From NCBI GenBank assembly GCA_913053815.1, contig CAJXGK010000160.1, positions 1-5,362 on the forward strand: a stretch of DNA of 5,362 bases. Direction: 5' to 3'. Below the pieces are notes generated by a model. The model saw only the letters and a program-made list of their open reading frames with translations, was not told where the DNA came from and did no database searches. A program made the position numbers and the translations under genes. This document shows positions 1 through 5,362 of this stretch, in pieces; position 1 is the first letter of the stretch; every line of letters starts with the position of its first letter. This DNA comes from an uncultured Rhodanobacteraceae bacterium. GTDB lineage: Bacteria > Pseudomonadota > Gammaproteobacteria > Xanthomonadales > Rhodanobacteraceae.

Positions 1-426
1 CTGCTCGCGCTGGGTGTCGACGAAGCGGGCGGCGTAATCGCAGCACGCCCGGCGGATTTCGTTCGTCGTCATCGACGACTTCTTCTGGCCGAGCTCACTA
101 TCCACCTTGAACTCGATGGGCAATCCGTGACAATCCCAGCCGGGGATGTAGGGGGCGTCGAATCCCGCCATGCTCCGGGACTTGACGATGAAATCCTTCA
201 GGATCTTGTTGAAGGCCGTACCGAGGTGAATGTCGCCGTTGGCATAGGGGGGGCCGTCATGCAGCACGAAAACCTTGTCGCGCTCGGCGGTATGAGCCTG
301 TATAGCGTCATACAGCGAATCCTTCTCCCATTGCGCCAACCACTCGGGCTCACGCTTGGGGAGATTGCCCCGCATGGGAAAATCGGTGGCGGGAAGGTGA
401 ATGGTAGTTTTGTAATCCTGGCTCAC
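1..426 (-). CDS. ileS: Isoleucyl-tRNA synthetase, N-terminal 142 residues (runs off left edge)
   Basis: This is the start of cytoplasmic isoleucyl-tRNA synthetase, the class I enzyme that charges tRNA-Ile. The protein begins (M)[20 protein letters not shown], which matches the E. coli IleRS start almost position by position. The ATP-binding signature region follows: [15 protein letters not shown] at about residues 56-70, where the usual HIGH reads HLGT. Then come KILKD (74-78) and [11 protein letters not shown] (95-105). The start is a GTG at 426-424, chosen because the homology begins there and a GGAG lies 7 nt upstream (437-434). The GTG overlaps the ribF stop codon in a 4-nt GTGA, implying translational coupling. 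The reading frame is open to base 1; the editing and anticodon-binding domains lie outside the window. Identity is clear. Confidence 0.97.
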   Translation of the reverse strand, partial: MSQDYKTTIHLPATDFPMRGNLPKREPEWLAQWEKDSLYDAIQAHTAERDKVFVLHDGPPYANGDIHLGTAFNKILKDFIVKSRSMAGFDAPYIPGWDCHGLPIEFKVDSELGQKKSSMTTNEIRRACCDYAARFVDTQREQ

Positions 427-1412
427 ACGGTCTCTCCGGCCGCACCAGCGGCTAATCCCAGCAGGGATCGCGCTTCTGCGGCGTCATGGTCGATCTGGTG
501 CTTAAGCGCATCCAGGGTGGGAAAATTCTCTTCATCGCGCAGTTTGGCGACAAACTCGACAGACAGGTGACGACCGTACAAGTCCCCGTCGAAATCAAAC
601 AGATGGGCTTCGAGCAAGGGCTCTTTGCCTGCCAAGGCTGGACGCACACCGAGACTGGCCACCCCCGGCATGGGCTGCAGACTCACACCGTGAACACGTA
701 CTGCGAAGATCCCCCCAATCGGTGCTACCCGATGTCCAAGTCGCAGATTGGCTGTCGGGTAGCCCAGCTGGTGTCCCAATTGCCTACCACGCACCACCCG
801 CCCACCGATGGTGAACGGTCGTCCCAGAAGGCGGCCGGCATGCACAAAATCACCCGCCGCGAGTGCCTCACGAATCCGTGAGCTGGATATCCTTTCCGTA
901 CCCAGAGAATGGGTTTCCAACGCATGCGCTGAGAAGCCCCATTGGCGGCCCAACTGCTGCAACAGGTGCAGATTACCCTTGCGGCCATGGCCGAAACGGA
1001 AATCCTTGCCCACCCAAACCTCCTTAGCTCCCATCCGGGCGCATAGGATGCGTTGTACGAAATCCTCGGCAGACATCGCTACCAGCTCGGCATTGAAGCG
1101 CAACAACAAGGTGCCGCGTATGCCGGCCGTCGCAAATCCTTGCAACTTGTCACGTACGGAACCCAGCCGTGGCAGGGCTGCTGCCTGAGCGAAATAGGCC
1201 CTGGGTAACGGTTCGAAGCTGATCACCGCAGGCAGCAGGGATTGTGCCAGTGCGCGTTCGCGCACCCGCGTCAGAAGGGCCGTATGCCCCCTGTGAATTC
1301 CATCGAGTGCCCCCACGGCCAGTACCGAACCGCCGGGCACCAAACAAGGTCCGGTGATATCCCGATATACACGCATCATCCGCTCAGTATGGTGCAGCGC
1401 GACAGGAGCCAT
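423..1412 (-). CDS. ribF: Bifunctional riboflavin kinase / FAD synthetase
   Basis: RibF phosphorylates riboflavin to FMN and then adenylylates FMN to FAD in the cytoplasm. The N-terminal FAD-synthetase module shows [10 protein letters not shown] (about residues 34-43 of a 329-residue product), the nucleotidyltransferase motif usually written GNFDGVHRGH. It also has [13 protein letters not shown] (134-146) and ISSSRIR (175-181). The C-terminal flavokinase module has GYPTAN (217-222), [15 protein letters not shown] with the conserved Glu near 268, and a final helix region. Length is normal (E. coli about 313). The start is uncertain. The ATG at 1412 overlaps the murJ stop by one base and has GGGAGG at 1422-1417. 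However, family similarity begins only at the tandem ATGs at 1379 and 1376 (MRVYRDI). I favour 1412 on its ribosome-binding site. It overlaps ileS by 4 nt at its 3' end. Confidence 0.96.
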   Translation of the reverse strand: MAPVALHHTERMMRVYRDITGPCLVPGGSVLAVGALDGIHRGHTALLTRVRERALAQSLLPAVISFEPLPRAYFAQAAALPRLGSVRDKLQGFATAGIRGTLLLRFNAELVAMSAEDFVQRILCARMGAKEVWVGKDFRFGHGRKGNLHLLQQLGRQWGFSAHALETHSLGTERISSSRIREALAAGDFVHAGRLLGRPFTIGGRVVRGRQLGHQLGYPTANLRLGHRVAPIGGIFAVRVHGVSLQPMPGVASLGVRPALAGKEPLLEAHLFDFDGDLYGRHLSVEFVAKLRDEENFPTLDALKHQIDHDAAEARSLLGLAAGAAGETV

Positions 1413-3025
1413 CAAGCCTCCCGCAACTCACGCCAGCGAAAGCCCATGCTCAGCAGGCTCGCAAGGTAGGCAAGTCCACCTGCCAGCAGTAAGATCAGCA
1501 GGTGCCAAAGGCGGGTAAGCGTATCGACATCGCTCCAGTCCGGCCAGACCCAGCGCCCCAGCAGCAACACCCCAGCCAGAACCGCGCTGGCAATCAGGGT
1601 GCGCAAAAGATTCCAGCGCCAACCCGACTGGGCGGTATACACCCCGTCGCGGCGCAAGGCGAGCCACAGTTGGCTGAGATTGAGGTAGCCCGCCAATGCA
1701 CTGGCCATACCCAGGGCCATATGCAAACCGGGGGTATGGGCGAGGGTGTACAGCAGGCCCTGGCGCTGCCATTCCGTGTCGGCCCAAAACCACAGCAAAC
1801 CCCCCACAAATAGTACGCTCAAGAGCATATTGACAACCATTGCCAGCACCGCAGCCCGCACCGGGGTGCGCGTATCCTGACGGGAATAGAAGGCCGGTGC
1901 CAGCACCTTGATCAGGGCAAAAGCCGGCAACCCGAAACTCAAAGTGGTCAGTGACAAGGTCGCCATCTCGGTATCAAAAGGCGTATAGCGACCATGCTGG
2001 AACAAGGTCGCTACCATCGGTCCAGCCAGCAGTACCAGGAACACCATGGCCGGCATGGCAATAATCAAAGCGGTACGCAATCCCCAGTCCAAAGCTTGCT
2101 GAAACCCTACGCTGTCGGTCTCCACGTGATGGCGGGCTAGACGGGGCAGAATGACGGTACCCAGAGCCACGCCAAATACTCCCAGGGGGAATTCCATCAG
2201 CCGATCCGATTGGGCCAACCAGGTCTGCGACCCGGCCACCAGAAAGGAGGCAATCACTACGTCCAGCAACAGGTTGATCTGGGCAACTGACGAACCGAAC
2301 AGAGTCGGCAGCATCAAGTGCATGATCTTGCGTACATCCGGGTGCTGCCAACCCCAGCGCGGCCATGACAGCATGTGCAAGCCACGTAAGGCAGGCAGCA
2401 ACAACAGCAGTTGCAGAATCCCTGCCAACAGGATCGCCCAAGCTAGGGACTGAATGGGTATCTGCAGATGCGGTGACAACCATAGTGCTGCAGCGATCAT
2501 GCACAGATTCAGGATCACCGGAACAAAGGCGGGCAGTGCAAAGCGGTGATAGGCGTTGAGGACCCCTGAGGCCAAGGCGGTCAACGACACGAACAGCAGA
2601 AAGGGGAAGGTAATGGGTAACAGCTGGGTAATCAGCTTGAAGCGCAGCGGATCATCAGCCACTCCAGGGGCAACCAGATGGGCCACGCCAGGAGCAAACC
2701 AGATCCCCAGGGCCGTGACCACCATCAAAATACCCCCCAAAGTGCCGGCCGAACGGGCCACAAATTGGCGTAAGGCGGCCTCGTCACCGCGCCTACGTAC
2801 CTCGGTAAAAACCGGAATAAAAGCCAGCGAAAATGCCCCTTCGGCAAACAAGCGGCGCAGAAGATTGGGAATTCTGAATGCCACCCAGAACGCATCGGTC
2901 ATCGCATTGGCACCGAATACGCTGGCAATCACTACCTCACGAAGCAAGCCCAGTAAGCGTGACAGAAAGGTCATCGAGCTAAACGTGGCCAGCCCGCGCA
3001 GCAAACTTGGTGATTTCACCTGCAT
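1412..3025 (-). CDS. murJ: Lipid II flippase MurJ (MviN)
   Basis: MurJ is the inner-membrane flippase that moves lipid II to the periplasmic face for peptidoglycan assembly. The 537-residue protein is hydrophobic throughout, as expected for the 14-helix MOP-superfamily fold, and is somewhat longer than E. coli MurJ (511). The start [14 protein letters not shown] and [20 protein letters not shown] match the family closely. Residues corresponding, with an offset of 5, to functionally important E. coli positions are present: R23, R29, D44, R57, E62, and D274-R275 in [17 protein letters not shown]. The ATG at 3025 is supported by the alignment and by AAGGG at 3036-3032, 6 nt upstream. Its stop codon overlaps the likely ribF start by one base (TGATG), so murJ is the first gene of a murJ-ribF-ileS operon and is divergent from rpsT. 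Confidence 0.97.
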   Translation of the reverse strand: MQVKSPSLLRGLATFSSMTFLSRLLGLLREVVIASVFGANAMTDAFWVAFRIPNLLRRLFAEGAFSLAFIPVFTEVRRRGDEAALRQFVARSAGTLGGILMVVTALGIWFAPGVAHLVAPGVADDPLRFKLITQLLPITFPFLLFVSLTALASGVLNAYHRFALPAFVPVILNLCMIAAALWLSPHLQIPIQSLAWAILLAGILQLLLLLPALRGLHMLSWPRWGWQHPDVRKIMHLMLPTLFGSSVAQINLLLDVVIASFLVAGSQTWLAQSDRLMEFPLGVFGVALGTVILPRLARHHVETDSVGFQQALDWGLRTALIIAMPAMVFLVLLAGPMVATLFQHGRYTPFDTEMATLSLTTLSFGLPAFALIKVLAPAFYSRQDTRTPVRAAVLAMVVNMLLSVLFVGGLLWFWADTEWQRQGLLYTLAHTPGLHMALGMASALAGYLNLSQLWLALRRDGVYTAQSGWRWNLLRTLIASAVLAGVLLLGRWVWPDWSDVDTLTRLWHLLILLLAGGLAYLASLLSMGFRWRELREA

Positions 3026-3046
3026 GCCTGACCCTTACGGCATGGA

Positions 3047-3075
3047 TTGACTTGAGCGAGGGGGTTATTCATAAT
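3047..3075 (+). promoter_or_regulatory. Sigma-70-type promoter for rpsT
   Basis: TTGACT at 3047-3052 (-35) and CATAAT at 3070-3075 (-10) are separated by exactly 17 bp, and each differs from consensus at one position. Transcription would start near 3082, giving a leader of about 33 nt before the rpsT start. The placement in the divergent murJ/rpsT gap and the near-consensus hexamers fit the strong promoter expected for a ribosomal protein gene. I did not find an equally good promoter for murJ on the other strand. Confidence 0.75.
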
Positions 3076-3102
3076 TGCAGTCTTTTTCAGCATCCCTGCA
3101 TC

Positions 3103-3107
3103 GGGAG
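3103..3107 (+). promoter_or_regulatory. Ribosome-binding site of rpsT
   Basis: GGGAG lies 7 nt before a TTG codon. It decides the start: there is no suitable ATG, and S20 homology begins at the residue after this TTG. E. coli rpsT is known to use a UUG start as part of its autoregulated translation, so the rare start is expected for this gene. Confidence 0.8.
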
Positions 3108-3114
3108 TTCTATC

Positions 3115-3255
3115 TTGGCCAATATCAAGTCTGCAAAAAAGCGTGCTCGTCAATCTGAAAAGCGTCGCCTGCACAATGCCAGCGCCCGTTCGATGGTACG
3201 CACCGCCATAAAGAAAGTTGTCAATGCTATCGAGGCCGGCGACACGGCCCGCCGC
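3115..3255 (+). pseudogene. rpsT: 30S ribosomal protein S20, N-terminal half, interrupted by an insertion sequence
   Basis: Starting at the TTG, the translation reads (M)[17 protein letters not shown] and continues [18 protein letters not shown], then [11 protein letters not shown]. This is a clear match to S20 (bS20), the small 16S-rRNA-binding protein of the 30S subunit, which is usually about 87 residues long. Homology stops after residue 47, exactly where the left terminal inverted repeat of the insertion sequence begins. The expected second half, with the conserved IHKNKAARHKS-like segment, is absent in all three forward frames after the break and does not reappear beyond the element. 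The frame instead runs on through element sequence to a stop at 3469-3471, giving a hypothetical 118-residue chimera. S20 is dispensable with a growth cost in some enterobacteria; whether an intact second copy exists here cannot be seen. Confidence 0.9.
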
Positions 3256-3287
3256 GCCAGGACCGATTCAAGAAAGGTCCTCGCGGC
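3251..3287 (+). promoter_or_regulatory. Inverted repeat at the left end of the element, possible RNA hairpin
   Basis: GCCGCG (3251-3256) and AGGACC (3259-3264) pair with GGTCCT (3276-3281) and CGCGGC (3282-3287), leaving a 2-nt bulge and an 11-nt loop. Three T residues follow the stem, then the palindrome CCCGCGCGGG (3291-3300). The inner 6-bp arm uses terminal-repeat bases; the outer 6 bp uses the rpsT flank. A transcript entering from the rpsT promoter could form a terminator-like stem here, although the T run is too short for a confident terminator call. Confidence 0.4.
3256..3272 (+). repeat. Left terminal inverted repeat of the insertion sequence
   Basis: GCCAGGACCGATTCAAG is inversely repeated at 4961-4977 with one mismatch. 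The match falls off immediately inside (AAAGG here against TTCGG at the other end). The CAGG tip resembles the CAGG-type tips I recall for ISAs1-family elements; I could not check that resemblance against a database. Confidence 0.85.
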
Positions 3288-3367
3288 TTTCCCGCGCGGG
3301 ATGAGCGCAGGCGCCCACCCGGTCAAGGTAGAAATAGCGAGACAGCGCGCGCGTTCTTGCGCGATAA

Positions 3368-3465
3368 GACGTCCGGCACGGCGCTGCTGGCGTCGTGCGC
3401 CTTGGCAGCAGTGTGGAGGGACGATTGGCGGCCCCGGCGTACTGCGACAGCGCCGACCGGACGTC
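3368..3465 (+). promoter_or_regulatory. Long-range 17-bp stem-loop in the transposase leader
   Basis: GACGTCCGG (3368-3376) pairs perfectly with CCGGACGTC (3457-3465). After a small 2:1 internal bulge, CGGCGCTG (3379-3386) pairs with CAGCGCCG (3448-3455), giving 17 base pairs around a loop of about 61 nt. It ends 27 nt before the Shine-Dalgarno sequence of the transposase. No T run follows, so it is not an ordinary intrinsic terminator. A structured 5' leader that restrains transposase synthesis is plausible but is inferred. Confidence 0.5.
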
Positions 3466-3483
3466 CCGTGACGGCGCTCCGAA

Positions 3484-3498
3484 TCCTTCAAGAAGGAG
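3484..3498 (+). promoter_or_regulatory. Transposase ribosome-binding site, within a small hairpin
   Basis: AAGGAG at 3493-3498 stands 7 nt before the ATG at 3506, a near-perfect site that fixes the transposase start. TCCTTC (3484-3489) is complementary to GAAGGA (3492-3497), so a short hairpin with a CAAG loop would cover almost the whole site. Whether it folds stably enough to limit initiation is inferred. Confidence 0.65.
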
Positions 3499-3505
3499 AA
3501 ACGTC

Positions 3506-4789
3506 ATGGCAACACGCAGACTAACACGCCGGCTCGCTGGCGTCATCAGTAAATTCACGCGCGACCTTCAGTTGAACAGGGTCGCTGACCATCGGAGCCG
3601 GCGCGGCCGGCGCCACAAGCTGATCCAACCGCTCATCGTCGCCCTGATCGCGGGCATGGTATGCGGCCGAAAGGGGCTTGCAGAGGTCGAGGAGCTGACC
3701 TCGGACCTGTCGTCCGCGGCGCGACGGCTGCTCGGCATCGGGAAGCGGTTCGCCGACACGACGCTTCGGCACCAGTTGCTGCGGCTCGGCTTAGACGACC
3801 TACGTGATGCCTTGCGCCGGGGCGTGCTCAGCATGGGCCGCTCCAAGGCCCTGCAGCCGGCCGGGCTGCCATTCGGGGCGGTGTCGATGGACGGCAGGAG
3901 CACCTCGACCAACTCCTGGGATCCCGACGACGCGTTCGCTCAACTCCATCACCCCGAGGGTGGGGCAGTGTACGCCTTGGTCCGGACGATCACGACGTGC
4001 CTGATTTCCTCTGCCGCCCGGATCTGCCTCGACATGCACCCGATTCCGGCCAAGACCAACGAGAACGGGGTGTTCTCCGCGGCGTTCGCGGCGATGGTCG
4101 AACATTTCGGGCACCTCTTCAGGGTGGTGCTGTACGACAGTGGAGCCAATGCCGCCGCCAACGCGCGGTGGGTGCTCACGTACGGCAAGGACTACCTTTT
4201 CCGCGTCCAAGCGGAGCAGCCGACCATCTACGATGAATGCAAGCGCTGCCTCGGTAGCCGGCCGGTTTCGACCACGAACTGCGTGGGCTCGTACATCCAC
4301 GGCGGTAAGGTCGTAACGCGGCATCTGTGGTTCGACGAGAACCTGGCCGGCTGGCATGACTACCCGGGCCTGCGCTGCGCCATCCGGCTGTGCTCTGTCT
4401 CCGAGGACAAGGCCACCGGCGAGAGGACCACGGAGAATCGGTACTACATCACGAGCCTTCCGGCCTCGGCGCTGTCCAAGTCGAAATGGGGGGAGCTGAT
4501 CCGCCGGCACTGGTCCGTGGAAAACAACTGCCACAACACGTGGGACAAGCTGTTCCGCGAGGACAAACGACCGTGGGTGCGCCTGCCTCGAGGCATGCTC
4601 AACGTGATGGTCTTGCGCCGCATCGCCTACAACATGATGGCATGGTTCCGCGAGGTCGCCCAGCGAGGAGAGCACAAGCGCCAGACCCCGTGGAAGCGGC
4701 TTATGACGCTGTTCCGCGACGCCCTGGTCGGGCTCAGCGATGACGCGCTGCTGTCGCCACGACCGCTCAAGGTGCTCGCCTTCGACTGA
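3506..4789 (+). CDS. ISAs1-family transposase (DDE type)
   Basis: This 427-residue transposase resembles the ISAs1 / H-repeat-associated protein family. The N-terminal region (about 1-95) is basic and carries KLIQPLIVALIAGMVCGRKG then LAEVEEL, matching the ISAs1-associated domain pattern. The RNase H-like DDE core shows SMDGR with Asp 129, VVLYDSGANAAANARWVL with Asp 211 followed by GKDYLFRVQAEQPT, and RYYITSLP then RRHWSVEN with Glu 339. LFRED lies about ten residues further on, and LRRIAYNMM closes the core. The spacing and neighbouring residues correspond to the family's DGK, TDAMG...GGDYL and RYYISS...HW.VEN blocks, so all three catalytic acids appear intact. The usual EN.LHW..D is changed to ENNCHNTWD, and a tail of about 50 residues follows LRRIA, making it longer than the roughly 380 residues typical. 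An in-frame upstream start at 3395 is less likely than this ATG. It is probably functional; subgroup placement is uncertain. Confidence 0.9.
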   Translation: MATRRLTRRLAGVISKFTRDLQLNRVADHRSRRGRRHKLIQPLIVALIAGMVCGRKGLAEVEELTSDLSSAARRLLGIGKRFADTTLRHQLLRLGLDDLRDALRRGVLSMGRSKALQPAGLPFGAVSMDGRSTSTNSWDPDDAFAQLHHPEGGAVYALVRTITTCLISSAARICLDMHPIPAKTNENGVFSAAFAAMVEHFGHLFRVVLYDSGANAAANARWVLTYGKDYLFRVQAEQPTIYDECKRCLGSRPVSTTNCVGSYIHGGKVVTRHLWFDENLAGWHDYPGLRCAIRLCSVSEDKATGERTTENRYYITSLPASALSKSKWGELIRRHWSVENNCHNTWDKLFREDKRPWVRLPRGMLNVMVLRRIAYNMMAWFREVAQRGEHKRQTPWKRLMTLFRDALVGLSDDALLSPRPLKVLAFD

Positions 4790-4861
4790 GCTGCCGGGGC
4801 CGCCAAGCCAGCCACACTCAGAGGGCAACACAATCCGGCTCGCGATGCGAGTGCCAAAGAA

Positions 4862-4879
4862 CCGCCACGCCCGTGGCGG
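4862..4879. repeat. Perfect GC-rich inverted repeat downstream of the transposase
   Basis: CCGCCAC (4862-4868) and GTGGCGG (4873-4879) form a 7-bp stem with a 4-nt loop, about 70 bp after the transposase stop. On the plus strand it is followed by GGGACGCGG, not by T residues. On the minus strand it is followed by TTCTTTGG. It could end transcription weakly, more plausibly for minus-strand readthrough, but neither reading is strong. Confidence 0.4.
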
Positions 4880-4960
4880 GGACGCGGCCCTACGCCCGCA
4901 CGCCTCCATCCCGCTCAACGCGCCCTGCCAGCGCCGTCGCACCGGAGCGAGGTGCCCGAA

Positions 4961-4977
4961 CTTGGATCGGTCCTGGC
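4961..4977 (-). repeat. Right terminal inverted repeat of the insertion sequence
   Basis: CTTGGATCGGTCCTGGC is the inverse of the left end with one mismatch (position 12 of the repeat, T to C). It lies about 170 bp after the transposase stop. Just inside it, GCACC (4939-4943) and GGTGC (4951-4955) form a second short inverted repeat. No rpsT sequence follows outside it. Confidence 0.85.
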
Positions 4978-5022
4978 CCGCGGGTCCGCCGTGTAGCCCG
5001 CGCCCCCAAAGCGTGTTATCTG

Positions 5023-5049
5023 CCGCGGATCCGGCCCGGAGCTCCGCGG
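5023..5049. repeat. Imperfect inverted repeat (hairpin)
   Basis: CCGCGGA (5023-5029) is inverted as TCCGCGG (5043-5049). Three further pairs, TCC with GGA, lie inside, separated by a 2-nt bulge. It is the first of three adjacent hairpins in the right flank. Function is unknown; some such repeats are expected by chance at this GC content. Confidence 0.45.
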
Positions 5050-5067
5050 GTCGAATTCAGCACCCCT

Positions 5068-5110
5068 GAGCGCAGGAGCGCTCCCCCGGGCTTTACGAAC
5101 GGAGCCCCGG
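5068..5110. repeat. Two adjacent short hairpins
   Basis: GAGCGC (5068-5073) pairs with GCGCTC (5078-5083) across an AGGA loop. Immediately after it, CCGGGCT (5086-5092) pairs with AGCCCCGG (5103-5110) with one bulged C. They lie close together in a segment that shows no coding signal. No function is assigned. Confidence 0.4.
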
Positions 5111-5200
5111 CAGCGCGCCGCACCTCACCTTCTTCGGCAGCCGCCCGGCACCCCGTGGCTGCGATCTGCGCCCGGTTCGTCGGCGGCGTCGGGACACCCT

Positions 5201-5270
5201 GCCAGCAATGCGTTCGCCTCCCCCCCTCCCGGCCCTATCGCGTTCCCTTCGCGCCCCGAAGCCAGCAATG
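5201..5270. repeat. 10-bp direct repeat with 60-bp period
   Basis: GCCAGCAATG occurs at 5201-5210 and again at 5261-5270, exactly 60 bp apart. A C-rich spacer between the copies itself contains similar CGTTCGCC and CGTTCCC stretches. Two copies are too few to call an array. Confidence 0.45.
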
Positions 5271-5308
5271 GGCCCAAGGGGTGAAAAATGGAGCTTGCTA
5301 AATGGTGG

Positions 5309-5340
5309 GGAGTCCCCCCCCCGGCGGATTTGGGGACTCC
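5309..5340. repeat. 9-bp inverted repeat near the right edge
   Basis: GGAGTCCCC (5309-5317) is perfectly inverted as GGGGACTCC (5332-5340) with a 14-nt C-rich spacer. The left arm is also part of GGGGA-G-TCCCC (5307-5317). GATTCCAGTTGACCG follows directly. The arrangement resembles the end of a mobile element, but the other end would lie beyond the window. Confidence 0.45.
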
Positions 5341-5362
5341 GATTCCAGTTGACCGTCTGGGG

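Larger units (their letters stand above)
3256..4977 (+). mobile_element. ISAs1-type insertion sequence inserted in rpsT
   Basis: An element of about 1.72 kb is bounded by GCCAGGACCGATTCAAG on the left and the complement of GCCAGGACCGATCCAAG on the right, 16 of 17 positions matching. It contains one complete transposase gene reading left to right. The true tips could be the C at 3258 and the G at 4975, because the outermost GC is self-complementary and may belong to the flanks. No 8-10 bp target duplication is seen. With the 3256/4977 boundaries there is only a CCGC on each side (3252-3255 and 4978-4981), which is weak in GC-rich sequence. About 250 bp of noncoding leader precedes the gene and about 170 bp follows it. 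The left end falls exactly where S20 homology is lost, which independently supports the boundary. Confidence 0.85.
4978..5362. other. GC-rich noncoding right flank, no credible gene
   Basis: I see no gene here. The only longer open frame starts inside the element (4873) and runs through to 5301. It is rich in Pro, Arg and Ala with no recognisable domain and no ribosome-binding site, so it looks like a by-product of high GC. The segment contains C runs (7 at 5220-5226, 9 at 5314-5322), several short hairpins between 5023 and 5110, and a 10-bp direct repeat at 5201 and 5261. Near its end lies an inverted repeat beside GATTCCAGTTGACC. Composition is clearly richer in GC than murJ. Confidence 0.6.

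Noticed and set aside
127..1469. Several plus-strand open frames opposite ileS and ribF
   Set aside because: They are antisense to confidently identified genes and have no motifs of their own.
3026..3114. A minus-strand promoter for murJ
   Set aside because: I saw AT-rich candidates such as TATGAA, but no -35 hexamer at suitable spacing, so none is reported.
4862..4879. Intrinsic terminator of the transposase gene
   Set aside because: The stem is good, but on the coding strand it is followed by G-rich sequence and not by a T run.
3800..4942. Long minus-strand open frame of 380 codons opposite the transposase
   Set aside because: It lies antisense to a gene with clear family blocks, has no recognisable domain and is explained by high GC at third positions.
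3252..4981. CCGC on both sides of the element as a target-site duplication
   Set aside because: Four bases in GC-rich sequence is weak evidence, and ISAs1-type elements usually leave longer duplications of about 8-10 bp. Shifting the boundaries by 1-2 bases gives no better match.
4873..5301. Plus-strand open frame of 142 codons across the right end of the element
   Set aside because: It crosses the terminal repeat, is dominated by Pro, Arg and Ala, has no ribosome-binding site and shows no domain.
4978..5362. Remainder of rpsT after the element
   Set aside because: None of the three forward frames gives an S20-like C-terminus, such as the conserved basic segment near residues 65-75.
1..5362. 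CRISPR array, tRNA or rRNA genes, integron or prophage signals
   Set aside because: No regularly spaced repeats, cloverleaf-like segments, rRNA motifs or integrase genes were seen on either strand.

Overview
The window is a piece of a proteobacterial chromosome carrying an insertion sequence. The left three fifths hold ileS, ribF and murJ, all on the minus strand, with the 5' part of rpsT running divergently on the plus strand. This order is familiar from beta- and gammaproteobacteria, and the proteins align from memory with their E. coli homologues over their whole visible length. An Acidithiobacillus-like or related gammaproteobacterium would fit, but the sequence does not fix the genus.

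Layout: 1-426 is the start of ileS, which runs off the left edge. 423-1412 is ribF and 1412-3025 is murJ. The three genes overlap by 4 nt and 1 nt, so they form one tightly coupled operon read right to left (murJ, ribF, ileS). 3026-3114 is the divergent intergenic region, with a good sigma-70 promoter for rpsT. 3115-3255 encodes the first 47 residues of ribosomal protein S20 and then breaks off. 3256-4977 is an insertion sequence of about 1.7 kb with 17-bp terminal inverted repeats (16 of 17 matching) and one 427-residue transposase of the ISAs1 (H-repeat-associated protein) type. 4978-5362 is GC-rich sequence with no credible gene. It ends in a C-rich inverted repeat that may be the edge of another element.

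The host genes serve basic functions: isoleucyl-tRNA synthesis, FMN/FAD synthesis, and lipid II flipping for peptidoglycan. The insertion is the main point of interest. It sits inside rpsT in the same orientation, yet the 3' half of rpsT does not resume on the far side and no convincing target duplication flanks the element. Either the right flank was brought in by recombination or deletion involving another copy of the element, or the assembly was mis-joined through a repeated copy. Hand counts of sample 60-base lines give about 55% GC in murJ, 63% in the transposase and 72% in the right flank, which agrees with different origins.

The transposase leader contains three inverted-repeat structures: one at the left end, a 17-bp long-range stem, and a small hairpin covering the ribosome-binding site. 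Together they could limit transposase expression from outside transcription, here from the rpsT promoter.
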